A stretch of 64,000 bases of DNA. It comes from Micromonospora parathelypteridis. Lineage in GTDB: Bacteria > Actinomycetota > Actinomycetes > Mycobacteriales > Micromonosporaceae. Made by a program: the position numbers and the translations under genes. The stretch is taken from assembly GCF_014201145.1 (NCBI RefSeq), contig NZ_JACHDP010000001.1, forward strand, positions 4,960,001-5,024,000, in the 5' to 3' direction. Every line of letters starts with the position of its first letter. The stretch's first letter is position 1. Positions 47,760 to 55,973 of the stretch are shown in pieces. Below the pieces are notes generated by a model. That model ran no database searches. It was not told where the DNA came from and saw only the letters and a list, made by a program, of their open reading frames with translations.

Positions 47760-48599
47760 TCACCTGTCCGTGAGTGCGGATTGGGGAGCGAGCAGGTGAC
47801 GGATCGCGGCCGCGACCGCCACCGGGTGGGTCGTCGCCACGTTGTGCGGGGCGCCGGGCACGACCACGAGGTTCGCCTCCGGCACCAGCCGGGTCACCTG
47901 GTCCCGCCACCGTGCCGGCGCGATCGGGTCGCGCCCCCCGGTCAGGACCAGGGTCGGCGCGGTGATCCGGACCAGATCCGCCTCGATCGTGTTGTGCACC
48001 GAGTGCGACAGGGTCGCGAGGACCCGCCAGGGCCGGGCGTTCCAGATGTCCCGCGCCAGGACCGGCGCCTGTAGCGGCGCCTCGTGGACGTTGTCCTTCA
48101 ACCACCGGCCCACCAGGGCCCGGCGGGATCGGGCCGCCGGGTCGCTGGTCGGCCCGGCCAGCACCAGCGCGCGTACCGCCTCCGGGTGGTTCGCGGCAAG
48201 CGCGGCTGCCACCTCGGCGCCGAACGAGTGCCCGAGCAGACAGACCGGCGGCAGCCGGTACGTGGCCAGCCAGGCGGCCAGGTGCTCGGCGTGCCTCTGG
48301 ACGTCGTACGCGCCCTCGGGGTGCTCGGTCAGCCCGAAGCCGGGCAGGTCCGGCACGTACACCGGGTGGGTGACGGCGAGCGCGACGGCCAGCGGCGTGA
48401 GGTAACGGTGCGAGACGGCCAGGCCGTGCACCAACACCACGGGCGTCGCCCCGGTCCCCGGGTCCGCGCTGCGCCGGGTGTGGGTGCGCAGTTCGTCGAC
48501 GAGCCGCCATTCGCTGGTCAGCCCGGCAGCCGGCCGGGGCGCGGCCATGGCACGGCGCACCTCGGCCGGGCCGAAGCGGCCGGCGCGCCTCGACCTCAC
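47760..48599 (-). CDS. Alpha/beta-fold hydrolase
   Basis: 279 aa. VVLVHGLAVSHRYLTPLA (HG oxyanion), nucleophile GHSFGAE, acid in LTGGRDPIAP and His in PGAPHNVATT. Cap residues do not identify the substrate; resembles MhpC/haloperoxidase-type esterases. GTG 48599 overlaps the stop of the F420-dependent oxidoreductase and is in frame; GTG 48560 and ATG 48548 are later choices. Co-translated with that oxidoreductase, so it may act on the same compound. Confidence 0.87.
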   Translation of the reverse strand: MRSRRAGRFGPAEVRRAMAAPRPAAGLTSEWRLVDELRTHTRRSADPGTGATPVVLVHGLAVSHRYLTPLAVALAVTHPVYVPDLPGFGLTEHPEGAYDVQRHAEHLAAWLATYRLPPVCLLGHSFGAEVAAALAANHPEAVRALVLAGPTSDPAARSRRALVGRWLKDNVHEAPLQAPVLARDIWNARPWRVLATLSHSVHNTIEADLVRITAPTLVLTGGRDPIAPARWRDQVTRLVPEANLVVVPGAPHNVATTHPVAVAAAIRHLLAPQSALTDR

Positions 48600-49558
48600 A
48601 ACGCCCGCAACCGGGGCAGCAACTGCTCCTGCGCCCAGTCCAGGAACATCGGCTGGGTCTCCCCACCGACCTGGACGATCGCCACATGGGTGAAGCCGGC
48701 GTCGACGAACTTGCGGAACGCCTCGACGTGCGCGTTGACGTCCGGGCCGCAGGGGATGCCCTCGGCGACGTCCTCCTCCCGGACGAACTGGGTGGCGGCG
48801 GTGAAGGACTCCGGGCCGGGCAGTTCCGCGTTGACCTTCCAACCCATTCCGAACCAGCGGAACTGGTCGTGCACGATCTTGCGGCACTCCGCCTCGTCGG
48901 GGCCGTAGCAGATGGCGACCTGCCCGTAGCGGGGCTGGCCGGCGCCTCCGGCATCGTCGTACATCTCGATGATGTGCCGGTCAGGCTCGGTGGAGATGAT
49001 GCCGTTGCCGTACTCGGCGGCCAGCGTCGCGGACTGTCGACCGGATGCGGCGATGGCCATCGGCACCGGCCGCTCGGGGCGATCCCAGACGTAGGCGTCG
49101 GGGACGTCGAAGTGGTTGCCGGAGAAGGTCAGCGTCTCCCCGTTGAGCAGCGGCCGGATGATCTGCAACGCCTCCTCGAACATCTCGTGCCGTTGCTGCA
49201 CGTGCGGCCAGCCGCCGACCACGTGCTCGTTCAGGTTCTCCCCGGCACCCAGGCCGAGGGTGAACCGGCCGTCCGAGAGTGCCCCGATCGTGCTGGCCTT
49301 CTGCGCGACCACGGCCGGGTGGTAGCGGCGGATCGGGCAGGTCACGAAGGACATCAGCTGCGCGCGGGAGGTGGCGTGGGCGACCGCGCCGAGCACCGAC
49401 CAGGCGTACGGGGAGTGGCCCTGCGAGTCCAGCCAGGGGTAGTAGTGATCGGACATCACCAGTTGGTCGAAGCCAGCCGCCTCGGCCCGTACCGCATGGT
49501 CGACCAGGTGCTTGGGCCCGGCCTGCTCGCTCATCAGGGTGTAGCCGACGCTGACCAT
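48596..49558 (-). CDS. LLM-class F420-dependent oxidoreductase, TIGR03557/FGD-like
   Basis: 320-aa luciferase-like protein of the F420-dependent glucose-6-phosphate dehydrogenase-like subgroup: VSVGYTLMSEQAGPKHLVDHAV, QLVMSDHYYPWLDSQGHS, ATSRAQLMSFVTCPIRRYHPA, GLGAGENLNEHVVGGWP, QRHEMFEEAL (each within family alignments). Uses F420 most likely; the natural substrate is open. AAGGGGG lies 8 nt before ATG 49558. First gene of a run with the hydrolase and the 39-aa protein. Confidence 0.92.
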   Translation of the reverse strand: MVSVGYTLMSEQAGPKHLVDHAVRAEAAGFDQLVMSDHYYPWLDSQGHSPYAWSVLGAVAHATSRAQLMSFVTCPIRRYHPAVVAQKASTIGALSDGRFTLGLGAGENLNEHVVGGWPHVQQRHEMFEEALQIIRPLLNGETLTFSGNHFDVPDAYVWDRPERPVPMAIAASGRQSATLAAEYGNGIISTEPDRHIIEMYDDAGGAGQPRYGQVAICYGPDEAECRKIVHDQFRWFGMGWKVNAELPGPESFTAATQFVREEDVAEGIPCGPDVNAHVEAFRKFVDAGFTHVAIVQVGGETQPMFLDWAQEQLLPRLRAL

Positions 49559-49935
49559 CCTGATACCCCCTTCCACTGACGGATCGTTCCCGGGATACCC
49601 AGGTCGGCAGTGGTCAACCCTCCCGTCCGGTTCGCGGCCGTAGTGCTTGACGGATGGCGGTGACCTGCCTACGGTCGCTCTTAACCGGTTAAGACCGGGG
49701 TGTGGCGCACATCCTGTGGTGGGGATGATCGCCCCGTGACGGCCCGCGTCCGCGTGGGCCGTTGCGGCTGTCCAGAGCTTGGGTCTGGTCACTGAACCGG
49801 TTGCGCCGATCAAGCCATCGTCATACGCTGATGTCTGCGCGCGCCACGAGTCGGGCGCGGCTGCCGGGCTGCAGCCGCCTTCCCCTGTCACGTCCCACCC
49901 CTGTCGGGCACCGGGGGTCCTCCCTGAGGAAGGCC
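49559..49935. other. Regulatory intergenic region before the mannanase
   Basis: 377 bp between divergent genes. Holds the perfect palindrome at 49679-49694, a half-similar AACCGGTT site at 49795-49802, and the Shine-Dalgarno GAGGAAGG before the mannanase ATG. No gene is credible. Confidence 0.6.
49679..49694. promoter_or_regulatory. LacI-type operator upstream of mannanase
   Basis: TCTTAACCGGTTAAGA, a perfect 16-bp palindrome with the central CG typical of LacI/GalR-family sites. A second AACCGGTT core is at 49795-49802. Confidence 0.65.
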
Positions 49936-51327
49936 ATGAAGACTCGACTCACCGCCGCCGGTGCGGCCCTGCTCGCGTTGCTCGTCGCCGTGCTGGCATT
50001 CGGTCAGCCGGCGCACGCGGCGGCCGGTTTCACCGTCGCGGGCGGCAAGTTGTACGACGCCAACGGCGCCGAATTCATCATGCGCGGCGTCAACCACGCG
50101 CACACCTGGTACCCGCAGCAGACCAGCTCGTTCGCCGACGTCAAGGCTCTCGGCGCGAACACCGTGCGGGTGGTGCTCTCCAGCGGCGACCGGTGGACCC
50201 GCAACACCAACGCCGACGTCGCGAACGTCATCTCGCTGTGCAAGGCCAACCGGCTGATCTGCGTGCTCGAGGTGCACGACACCACCGGGTACGGCGAGCA
50301 GAGCGGGGCAATCACCCTCGACCGGGCCGTCGACTACTGGCTCAGCCTCGCCGACGTCCTCGCCGGCCAGGAAAGATATGTCATCGTCAACATCGGCAAT
50401 GAGCCGTACGGCAACCAGAACTACGCCTCCTGGGCCACCGACAACGCCAACGCGATCAAGCGTCTACGCGCTGGCGGGCTGACCCACACGATCATGGTGG
50501 ACGCGCCCAACTGGGGGCAGGACTGGTCGTTCACCATGCGGGACAACGCCGCGTCGGTCTTCGCCGCCGACCCGGCGCGCAACATCGTCTTCTCGATCCA
50601 CATGTACGGGGTCTTCGACACCGCTGCGGAGATCAGCGATTATCTGGGTCGTTTCCGCACTGCCGGCCTGCCCATCGTCGTGGGTGAGTTCGGCTTCAAC
50701 CACTCCGACGGCAACCCGGACGAGGACACCATCCTCTCCTACAGCCAGGCGAACGGGATCGGTTGGCTGGGCTGGTCGTGGAGCGGCAACGGCGGTGGCG
50801 TGGAGTATCTCGACCTGGCCACCTCCTTCAACCCGGCCAACCTGACCAGCTGGGGTCAGCGGCTCTTCAACGGCGCCAACGGCATCCGGCAGACCTCCCG
50901 GGAGGCCAGCGTCTTCGGTGGCACCCCGCCGCCGACCACCCCACCGCCGACGACCCCATCACCGACCACCCCACCACCGACGACGCCTCCGCCCACCACC
51001 CCGCCGCCGACGACCCCACCCCCGTCCGGTGGCTGCGCCGCCACGTACACGGTCGCCAACCAGTGGCAGGGCGGCTTCCAGGGTGAGGTGCGGGTGACCG
51101 CCGGCGCCACGGCGATCACCGGGTGGACCGCCCGCTGGACCTTCGCCAACGGCCAGAGCGTGAGCCAGTCCTGGAACACGACGCTGACCAGCAGCGGTGC
51201 CACGGTGACGGCACGCAACGTGGACTACAACGGTCGACTCGCGGCCGGTGCCAGCACCAGTTTCGGCTTCATCGGCGGATGGACCGGCAGTAACGCCGTA
51301 CCGCAGGTGAGCTGCACCGTGAGCTGA
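49936..51327 (+). CDS. Secreted GH5 beta-mannanase with CBM2
   Basis: 463-aa endo-1,4-beta-mannosidase. Signal peptide (1-32, AHA|A), GH5 subfamily-8 catalytic domain (about 33-330) very like Streptomyces ManA: MRGVNHAHTWY, LEVHDTTGYGEQSGA, acid/base E156 (NIGNEPYGN), HMYGV, nucleophile E251 (GEFGFNHSDGN) and GWSWSGNGGGVEYLD. Then a (PPPTT)n linker (about 331-362) and a CBM2 (about 366-463, Cys at both ends). Exported to cut mannan or galactomannan. LacI-type operators upstream suggest sugar induction. Confidence 0.96.
   Translation: MKTRLTAAGAALLALLVAVLAFGQPAHAAAGFTVAGGKLYDANGAEFIMRGVNHAHTWYPQQTSSFADVKALGANTVRVVLSSGDRWTRNTNADVANVISLCKANRLICVLEVHDTTGYGEQSGAITLDRAVDYWLSLADVLAGQERYVIVNIGNEPYGNQNYASWATDNANAIKRLRAGGLTHTIMVDAPNWGQDWSFTMRDNAASVFAADPARNIVFSIHMYGVFDTAAEISDYLGRFRTAGLPIVVGEFGFNHSDGNPDEDTILSYSQANGIGWLGWSWSGNGGGVEYLDLATSFNPANLTSWGQRLFNGANGIRQTSREASVFGGTPPPTTPPPTTPSPTTPPPTTPPPTTPPPTTPPPSGGCAATYTVANQWQGGFQGEVRVTAGATAITGWTARWTFANGQSVSQSWNTTLTSSGATVTARNVDYNGRLAAGASTSFGFIGGWTGSNAVPQVSCTVS
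50929..51015 (+). repeat. Low-complexity linker repeat
   Basis: About seven near-repeats of a 12-15 nt unit (CCGACCACCCCACCA-like) coding the PPPTTP linker of the mannanase. Confidence 0.8.
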
Positions 51328-51329
51328 AC

Positions 51330-51388
51330 ACCGAACCAGCAACGGTGGCCGGGCCCAGCGCGGGCCTGGCCACCGCGACCGGTTCGGT
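51330..51388. terminator. Bidirectional terminator with nested stems
   Basis: Outer ACCGAACC/GGTTCGGT (51330-51337, 51381-51388) encloses GGTGGCCGGGCCC/GGGCCTGGCCACC (51344-51356, 51362-51374; one G-T pair). Between convergent mannanase and SMR genes. Confidence 0.7.
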
Positions 51389-51708
51389 CAATGCCCGCCG
51401 GTCAGGTTCACGATGACCACCCCGGCGATGATCAGCGCAATGCCGGCGAGTTTGGCCGGCCCGACCGGCTCGCCCAGGAACACCGCCCCGATCGCCACGA
51501 TGGTCGCGGTGCCCAGGCCCGACCAGAGGGCGTACGCGACGCCGACCGGGATCTCCTTGACCGCCTGGGCCAACAGGAGAAACGCCAGCAGGTAACCGCC
51601 GAGGCAACCAACAGTTGGCCAGAGGCGGCTGAACCCTGCGGTGCTCTTGAGCAGGCTGGTCGCCAGCACCTCGGCGAGGATGGCGATCCCCAGCAGCACG
51701 TAAGCCAT
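51388..51708 (-). CDS. SMR-family small multidrug exporter
   Basis: 106-aa four-TM protein of the EmrE/QacE family. Essential glutamate in TM1 (AILAEVLATSLLKST, E13), VAYALWSGLGTATI and FLGEPVGPAKLAGIALIIAGV are family motifs. Exports cationic compounds or guanidinium-like metabolites in exchange for protons, as a homo- or heterodimer. No second SMR gene is adjacent, so a homodimer is likely. Confidence 0.93.
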   Translation of the reverse strand: MAYVLLGIAILAEVLATSLLKSTAGFSRLWPTVGCLGGYLLAFLLLAQAVKEIPVGVAYALWSGLGTATIVAIGAVFLGEPVGPAKLAGIALIIAGVVIVNLTGGH

Positions 51709-52042
51709 GCGTCCTCAGTTCTGCCTGCTCGGCGGAAGTCGTCGGTGCTCAGGCTAACGGGCCCCAGCGCGCCAGGACCCGCCTCGGCTCCCCGGGCACA
51801 TGTCATCCGGCCCCTGTGGAGCTGATGTCGTAAACGATTCAGATACGGCCGCCTCTCGCTGCGCATACCGCCTGTCCGCGTGCCGGTCCTGCCGCCTGTC
51901 CGGGCCGAATCCTCTGTGGCCTCCCGACGGCTCCCAACCGAGCGCTCGGCTGGTTGAATCGTTTACGACATCAGCTCCAAAGGCAGTGCGGGTACCGTCG
52001 CCCACCCCGGGCAGGGCAAGTGACCGCGCTGGCCGCGCTGAG
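51709..52042. other. Gene-free stretch dominated by an inverted-repeat element
   Basis: 334 bp; only the SMR promoter on the left and the element at 51817-51979 are recognisable. No protein-coding evidence. Confidence 0.6.
51817..51979. mobile_element. 163-bp element with 25-bp perfect terminal inverted repeats
   Basis: Left arm 51817-51841 and right arm 51955-51979 are exact reverse complements (contain TGATGTCGTAAACGATTC). The core holds the direct repeat CCGCCTGTCCG (51869-51879, 51892-51902) and the palindrome CCGAGCGCTCGG. No transposase and no obvious target duplication. MITE- or REP-like, non-autonomous. Confidence 0.6.
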
Positions 52043-53329
52043 TCAGGCTTCGGGATTGGGCTCGGCAGCGATTGGCGCGGGTTCGGCGGCGAGCCGAGCC
52101 GCTCGCATGGTGAGGTAGCGCTGTTCGGGCAGGCTACTCGTGCGCGCGGCGGCGGCCCGGTAGTCCCTGATTGCCTGCTCCCGGTCACCGGCCATCTCGT
52201 GCAGGTGGGCGCGGGCGGCGGGCAGCCGGTGGTGCCCGGCCAGGCGGGCGTCGTCGGCCAGCGCGTCGAGGGCGGTGAGGCCGGCTGCGGGCCCGTACAC
52301 CATGGCGGTTGCCACGGCCCGGTTGAGCGCCACCACCGGACTGCCGACGAGCCGTTCCAGCACCTGATAGAGCGCCAGGATCTGCGGCCAGTCGGTCTGC
52401 TGAGTGCTCGGCGCCTCGTCGTGCAGAGCGGCGATGGCGGCCTGCACCTGGTACGGGCCGGTAGGCCCACGCGGCAGCGCACGGGTGACCAGCGCGACGC
52501 CCTCAGCGATGGCCGCCGCGTCCCAGCGGCTGCGGTCCTGATCGGCCAGTGAGATCAGCTCGCCGGAGGGCCCGCTCCGCGCCGGCCCGCGCGCCTCGGT
52601 GAGCAGCATCAACGCCAACAGCCCGGCCGATTCGCTGTCGTCGGGCAGCAGCGCGTGCAGCGCACGGGTCAGCCGGATCGCCTCTGCCGCGAGGTCGATC
52701 CGGCGTAGGTCCGGGCCGGTGGTGCTGGTGTGTCCCTCGGTGAAGACCAGGTAGAGCACCTGCCGTACGGCCGTCAACCGGTCGGCCCGCTCCGCCGGCT
52801 CGGGCATCCGGAACGACAACCCGGATGCGCGGATGCGCTGCTTGGCCCGGCTGATCCGCTGTGCCATGGTCGCCTCGGGCACCAGGAACGCGCGGGCGAT
52901 CTCGGCGGTGCTCAGCCCACCGACGGCGCGCAGGGTCAGAGCCACGGCCGACGTCGGGGCGAGCGCCGGGTGGCAGCAGAGCATCAGCAGGACCAGGGTG
53001 TCGTCCCGCTCGCCGGTCAACTCCTCGTCCGCGGCCGGCGCGTACTGCCGGTCGTCCGGGTCCCGGCGGGCGACCAGGTCCTCCCGGCGGCGTCGGGCCT
53101 GCTCACCGCGGACCAGCTCGATCATTCGGCGGTAACCGACCTGGATCAGCCAGCCGCGCGGGTTGGCCGGCACCCCTTCGGTCGGCCACTGGGTGGCGGC
53201 GGCCAGCAGCGCCTCCTGCACCGCGTCCTCGGCGGTGGCGAAGTCACCGAAACGCCGGGCGAGCACGCCGAGGACCTGCGGCGCCAACTCGCGCAGCAGG
53301 TCCTCGATGCGGGGATCGGCGGAAGTCAG
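52043..53329 (-). CDS. ECF42-type sigma factor
   Basis: Alternative RNA polymerase sigma factor, about 428 aa. Sigma-2 (DLLRELAPQVLGVLARRFGDF, AEDAVQEALLAAATQWP), sigma-4 (GLSTAEIARAFLVPEATMAQRISRAKQRIR) and the long C-terminal extension (about 190 on) with tetratricopeptide-like helices typical of ECF42. No anti-sigma factor; ECF42 is regulated through its own extension. The family start needs residues upstream of TTG 53287, so CTG 53329 (product LTSADPRIEDLL) was taken; it is in frame right after the YCII gene's stop. Confidence 0.88.
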   Translation of the reverse strand: MTSADPRIEDLLRELAPQVLGVLARRFGDFATAEDAVQEALLAAATQWPTEGVPANPRGWLIQVGYRRMIELVRGEQARRRREDLVARRDPDDRQYAPAADEELTGERDDTLVLLMLCCHPALAPTSAVALTLRAVGGLSTAEIARAFLVPEATMAQRISRAKQRIRASGLSFRMPEPAERADRLTAVRQVLYLVFTEGHTSTTGPDLRRIDLAAEAIRLTRALHALLPDDSESAGLLALMLLTEARGPARSGPSGELISLADQDRSRWDAAAIAEGVALVTRALPRGPTGPYQVQAAIAALHDEAPSTQQTDWPQILALYQVLERLVGSPVVALNRAVATAMVYGPAAGLTALDALADDARLAGHHRLPAARAHLHEMAGDREQAIRDYRAAAARTSSLPEQRYLTMRAARLAAEPAPIAAEPNPEA

Positions 53330-53332
53330 CCC

Positions 53333-53734
53333 TCACAGCTCCTGCGCAGGGGCGGACATCACCGGATGCACCTCGATCGGCATGTTCAGCGGCCGGCCAC
53401 CGGGGCCAGGAGCGGTGGAGATGTACGCGGCCAACTCCACCGCCCGCTGCGGGCTGTCCAGGTCGACGATCCAGAAGCCGGCGAGGAACTCCTTCGTCTC
53501 GGCGAACGGCCCTTCGGTGACGACCGGGGCCCCGCCCTCACCGGCGCGGACGATTCGGGCCTGCGCCGGGCCGCCGAGGCCCTGCCCGTCGACCCACTCG
53601 CCGGCTGCGGTGAGCTTGCTGTTGACCTCGCCCATGAACGCGATGTGCGCCTGGACCTCCTGCGGGGTCCAGGTGTCGATGCTCGGGAAGTCAGTCCCGG
53701 CGGCGCTGAACTGCATCAGCAGCATGTACTTCAT
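53333..53734 (-). CDS. YCII/DGPF-domain protein paired with ECF42
   Basis: 133-aa protein with the YCII fold: MKYMLLMQFSAAGTDF, VTEGPFAETKEFLAGFWIVD (DGPF-type region, here EGPF), and a C-terminal IEVHPV motif. YCII/DGPF proteins are the genomic partners of ECF42 sigma factors and are usually part of the regulon; enzymatic role not known. ATG 53734 has GAGCGAACC upstream; the longer open frame lacks support. Confidence 0.9.
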   Translation of the reverse strand: MKYMLLMQFSAAGTDFPSIDTWTPQEVQAHIAFMGEVNSKLTAAGEWVDGQGLGGPAQARIVRAGEGGAPVVTEGPFAETKEFLAGFWIVDLDSPQRAVELAAYISTAPGPGGRPLNMPIEVHPVMSAPAQEL

Positions 53735-53837
53735 GGTTCGCTCCTCACGCCTGCGCACCCTCGTCGGTGCTCTCACCCTGAGGTAGAAGCAGGCGCCACC
53801 CTTCTCGACACCCCGGCCAAAGATTCTCCAGATTTTT

Positions 53838-55973
53838 TCAGACGACGGCGTCGACCTCCAGCACCAGGCTCTGCTCCGGGTGCAGGGCGGGCAACTGCAC
53901 ACCCACCCGGGCCAGCGCGGCCCCGCTCAGAGTGACACCGCCGGCCAGCCAGACCGGCGCTGCCCGGTCGATGGTCGCCGGGGGCGGTACTTCCGTCACC
54001 GGCCGCACCCGGTAACGACGGCCCGGGTCCAGGCCGGGCAGCCGGACCGCGCCCGGGACCTGCGTCACCGAGGTGGCCAGCCGTGCCACCGCGTACACCG
54101 CCCGGGTCTTGTCGCCCTCGACCACGCCGTGTGCCCAGACGGCCGGGTCCGGGTGGTCGACCCGGACCACCCGGCCAGCGTGCAGCAGCGGACGCAGCCG
54201 CTTGTGCAGTGCCACCCAGGCGGCCAGCTCGGTCTGCTCGGCACCGCTGATCGACGCGATGTCCCACTCGATGCCGTGGTGGCCGAAGAGCGCGGTCGCC
54301 GCCCGGAAGCCCAGGTCGTGTACGCGGTTGGTGGTGTGCGAGCGTTCCGGGCCGACGTGCGTGCCGACCAGCTCCGGTGGCAGCAACAACCCGGTCCAGC
54401 GCTGGATGCTGAGCCGTTCCAGGGCGTCGTTGCAGTCGCTGGCCCAGACCCGGTCGGTCCGGGCCAGGATGGCCAGGTCCACCCGTGCGCCGCCGGAGGA
54501 GCAGCTCTCGATCTCCACGCCGGGATGCCGGCGGCGCAGCTCGTCGAGGAGCCGGTAGACCGCGACGGTCTGCCCGTGCACCCCCGGTCGGCCGTGGTGC
54601 CCGGCCTCGGTGAGGTCCCGGTTCTGATCCCACTTGAGGTAGCTGATCCCGGGATGGTCGGTGAGCAGGGTGTCGAGGCGTTCCAGCAGGTAGTCGTACG
54701 TCTCCGGGCGGCCCAGGTCGAGCACCTGCTGGTTGCGCCAGGCCGGCGGCAGCCGCCCCGGCACGGCGAGCAGCCAGTCCGGGTGCGCGCGGAACACGTC
54801 CGAGTCGGGGTTGACCATCTCCGGCTCGACCCACAGGCCGAACTCCAGACCCCGGCCGGTCACGTGCTCGATCAGCGGTTGCAGGCCGTCCGGCCAGACG
54901 CCCTCGTCGACGTACCAGTCGCCGAGACCGGCGGTGTCGTCGCGCCGACCGCGGAACCAACCGTCGTCGAGCACGAACCGCTCCACACCGATCTGCGCGG
55001 CCCGGTCGGCGAGCGCCCGCAGCCGGTCCAGGTCGTGGTCGAAGTAGACCGCCTCCCAGACGTTGAGGGTGACCGGTCGGGGGGAGCGCGGGTGCCCGGG
55101 TCGAGCCCGTAGATGCGTGTGCAGCACGTCGCTGAGCCCGTCGAGCCCGGTGTCGGACCAGACCGCGTAGAGCAGGGGAGTGTCGTACGACTCGCCGGCG
55201 CCGAGCCGGATCTCGCCGGGGGCCAGCAACTCGCCGCCGCCGAGGGTCGACTCGCCGGTGGGCCGCCGCTCAGCGAAGGTGACGTGGTCGCCGCTCCACG
55301 CGGTGTGCACCGCCCAGACCTCGCCGTGGCCGAAGCCGAACCCAGCGGTGCCCGCCACCAGCAGCAGGGTGGCGTCGTGTCCGGTCCGCCCGTGCCGCCC
55401 CTCGCGGACCCAACTGCCCTGCTGCCACGGGTGCCGCTGCGGGGACCGTTCCCGGCACCACCGGCCGGTCAGGTCGAGCAACTCGGTGGCGACCGCCGGC
55501 ACCGGCAGCACCGGCGTCAGCTCCCGCAGCTCGTACGCGCTGTCGCCGTCGTTGCGGAGCCGGTGGCGCAGGGTCAGCAGGCCGTGCGGGTCCAGCGCGA
55601 TCTCGATGGTCAGGGTCAGACCGGCGGCCGGGTCCGACGCCCGCACGGTCAGCCGTGCCGCGTCGGCGTCGCTGTCGTCCACGTCCAACCCGTCGAGGCG
55701 GAACGCGGTGGACCAGTCCCGACCGTCGCGGTGCCCGGCCAGCCCTGGCCGGCCGCTCCAGCCGGCACTGATCTCCGGCAGCAGCGACAGGACGGTCGGC
55801 TGGTCGAAGCTGCTCGGCACCACCGGCGGTACGGTCGCGTCGGCGAGTTGGCGCCGGCCGTCGTCGTCGAGGTCGCCGACGTCGCCGCCCCAGTGCACGA
55901 CCCGGGGCAGCCCCGGGCCGCGCGCGTCGAGCACCAGGCTGGTCCGCGCGCGGCGCAGGTGCAGGATCGTCAT
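53838..55973 (-). CDS. Alpha-galactosidase, GH36
   Basis: 711-aa cytoplasmic GH36 retaining enzyme removing alpha-1,6-galactose from melibiose, raffinose or galactomannan fragments. N-terminal beta domain, then the barrel with ERFVLDDGWFRGRRDD, EPEMVNPDSDVFRAHPDW, the nucleophile D449 (YLKWDQNRD) and acid/base D513 (ASDCNDALERLSIQRW), and C-terminal beta domain. No signal peptide. The start overlaps the permease stop (ATGA), so it is the last gene of the transporter operon; cleavage follows uptake. Confidence 0.95.
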   Translation of the reverse strand: MTILHLRRARTSLVLDARGPGLPRVVHWGGDVGDLDDDGRRQLADATVPPVVPSSFDQPTVLSLLPEISAGWSGRPGLAGHRDGRDWSTAFRLDGLDVDDSDADAARLTVRASDPAAGLTLTIEIALDPHGLLTLRHRLRNDGDSAYELRELTPVLPVPAVATELLDLTGRWCRERSPQRHPWQQGSWVREGRHGRTGHDATLLLVAGTAGFGFGHGEVWAVHTAWSGDHVTFAERRPTGESTLGGGELLAPGEIRLGAGESYDTPLLYAVWSDTGLDGLSDVLHTHLRARPGHPRSPRPVTLNVWEAVYFDHDLDRLRALADRAAQIGVERFVLDDGWFRGRRDDTAGLGDWYVDEGVWPDGLQPLIEHVTGRGLEFGLWVEPEMVNPDSDVFRAHPDWLLAVPGRLPPAWRNQQVLDLGRPETYDYLLERLDTLLTDHPGISYLKWDQNRDLTEAGHHGRPGVHGQTVAVYRLLDELRRRHPGVEIESCSSGGARVDLAILARTDRVWASDCNDALERLSIQRWTGLLLPPELVGTHVGPERSHTTNRVHDLGFRAATALFGHHGIEWDIASISGAEQTELAAWVALHKRLRPLLHAGRVVRVDHPDPAVWAHGVVEGDKTRAVYAVARLATSVTQVPGAVRLPGLDPGRRYRVRPVTEVPPPATIDRAAPVWLAGGVTLSGAALARVGVQLPALHPEQSLVLEVDAVV

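Noticed and set aside
50929-51015. Regular short repeats suggestive of a CRISPR or minisatellite
   Set aside because: They code the PPPTT linker of the mannanase in frame; no spacers of constant size and no cas genes.
51388-51708. SMR gene as a sign of a resistance integron or transposon
   Set aside because: No attC, integrase or IS; chromosomal SMR genes are common in actinobacteria.
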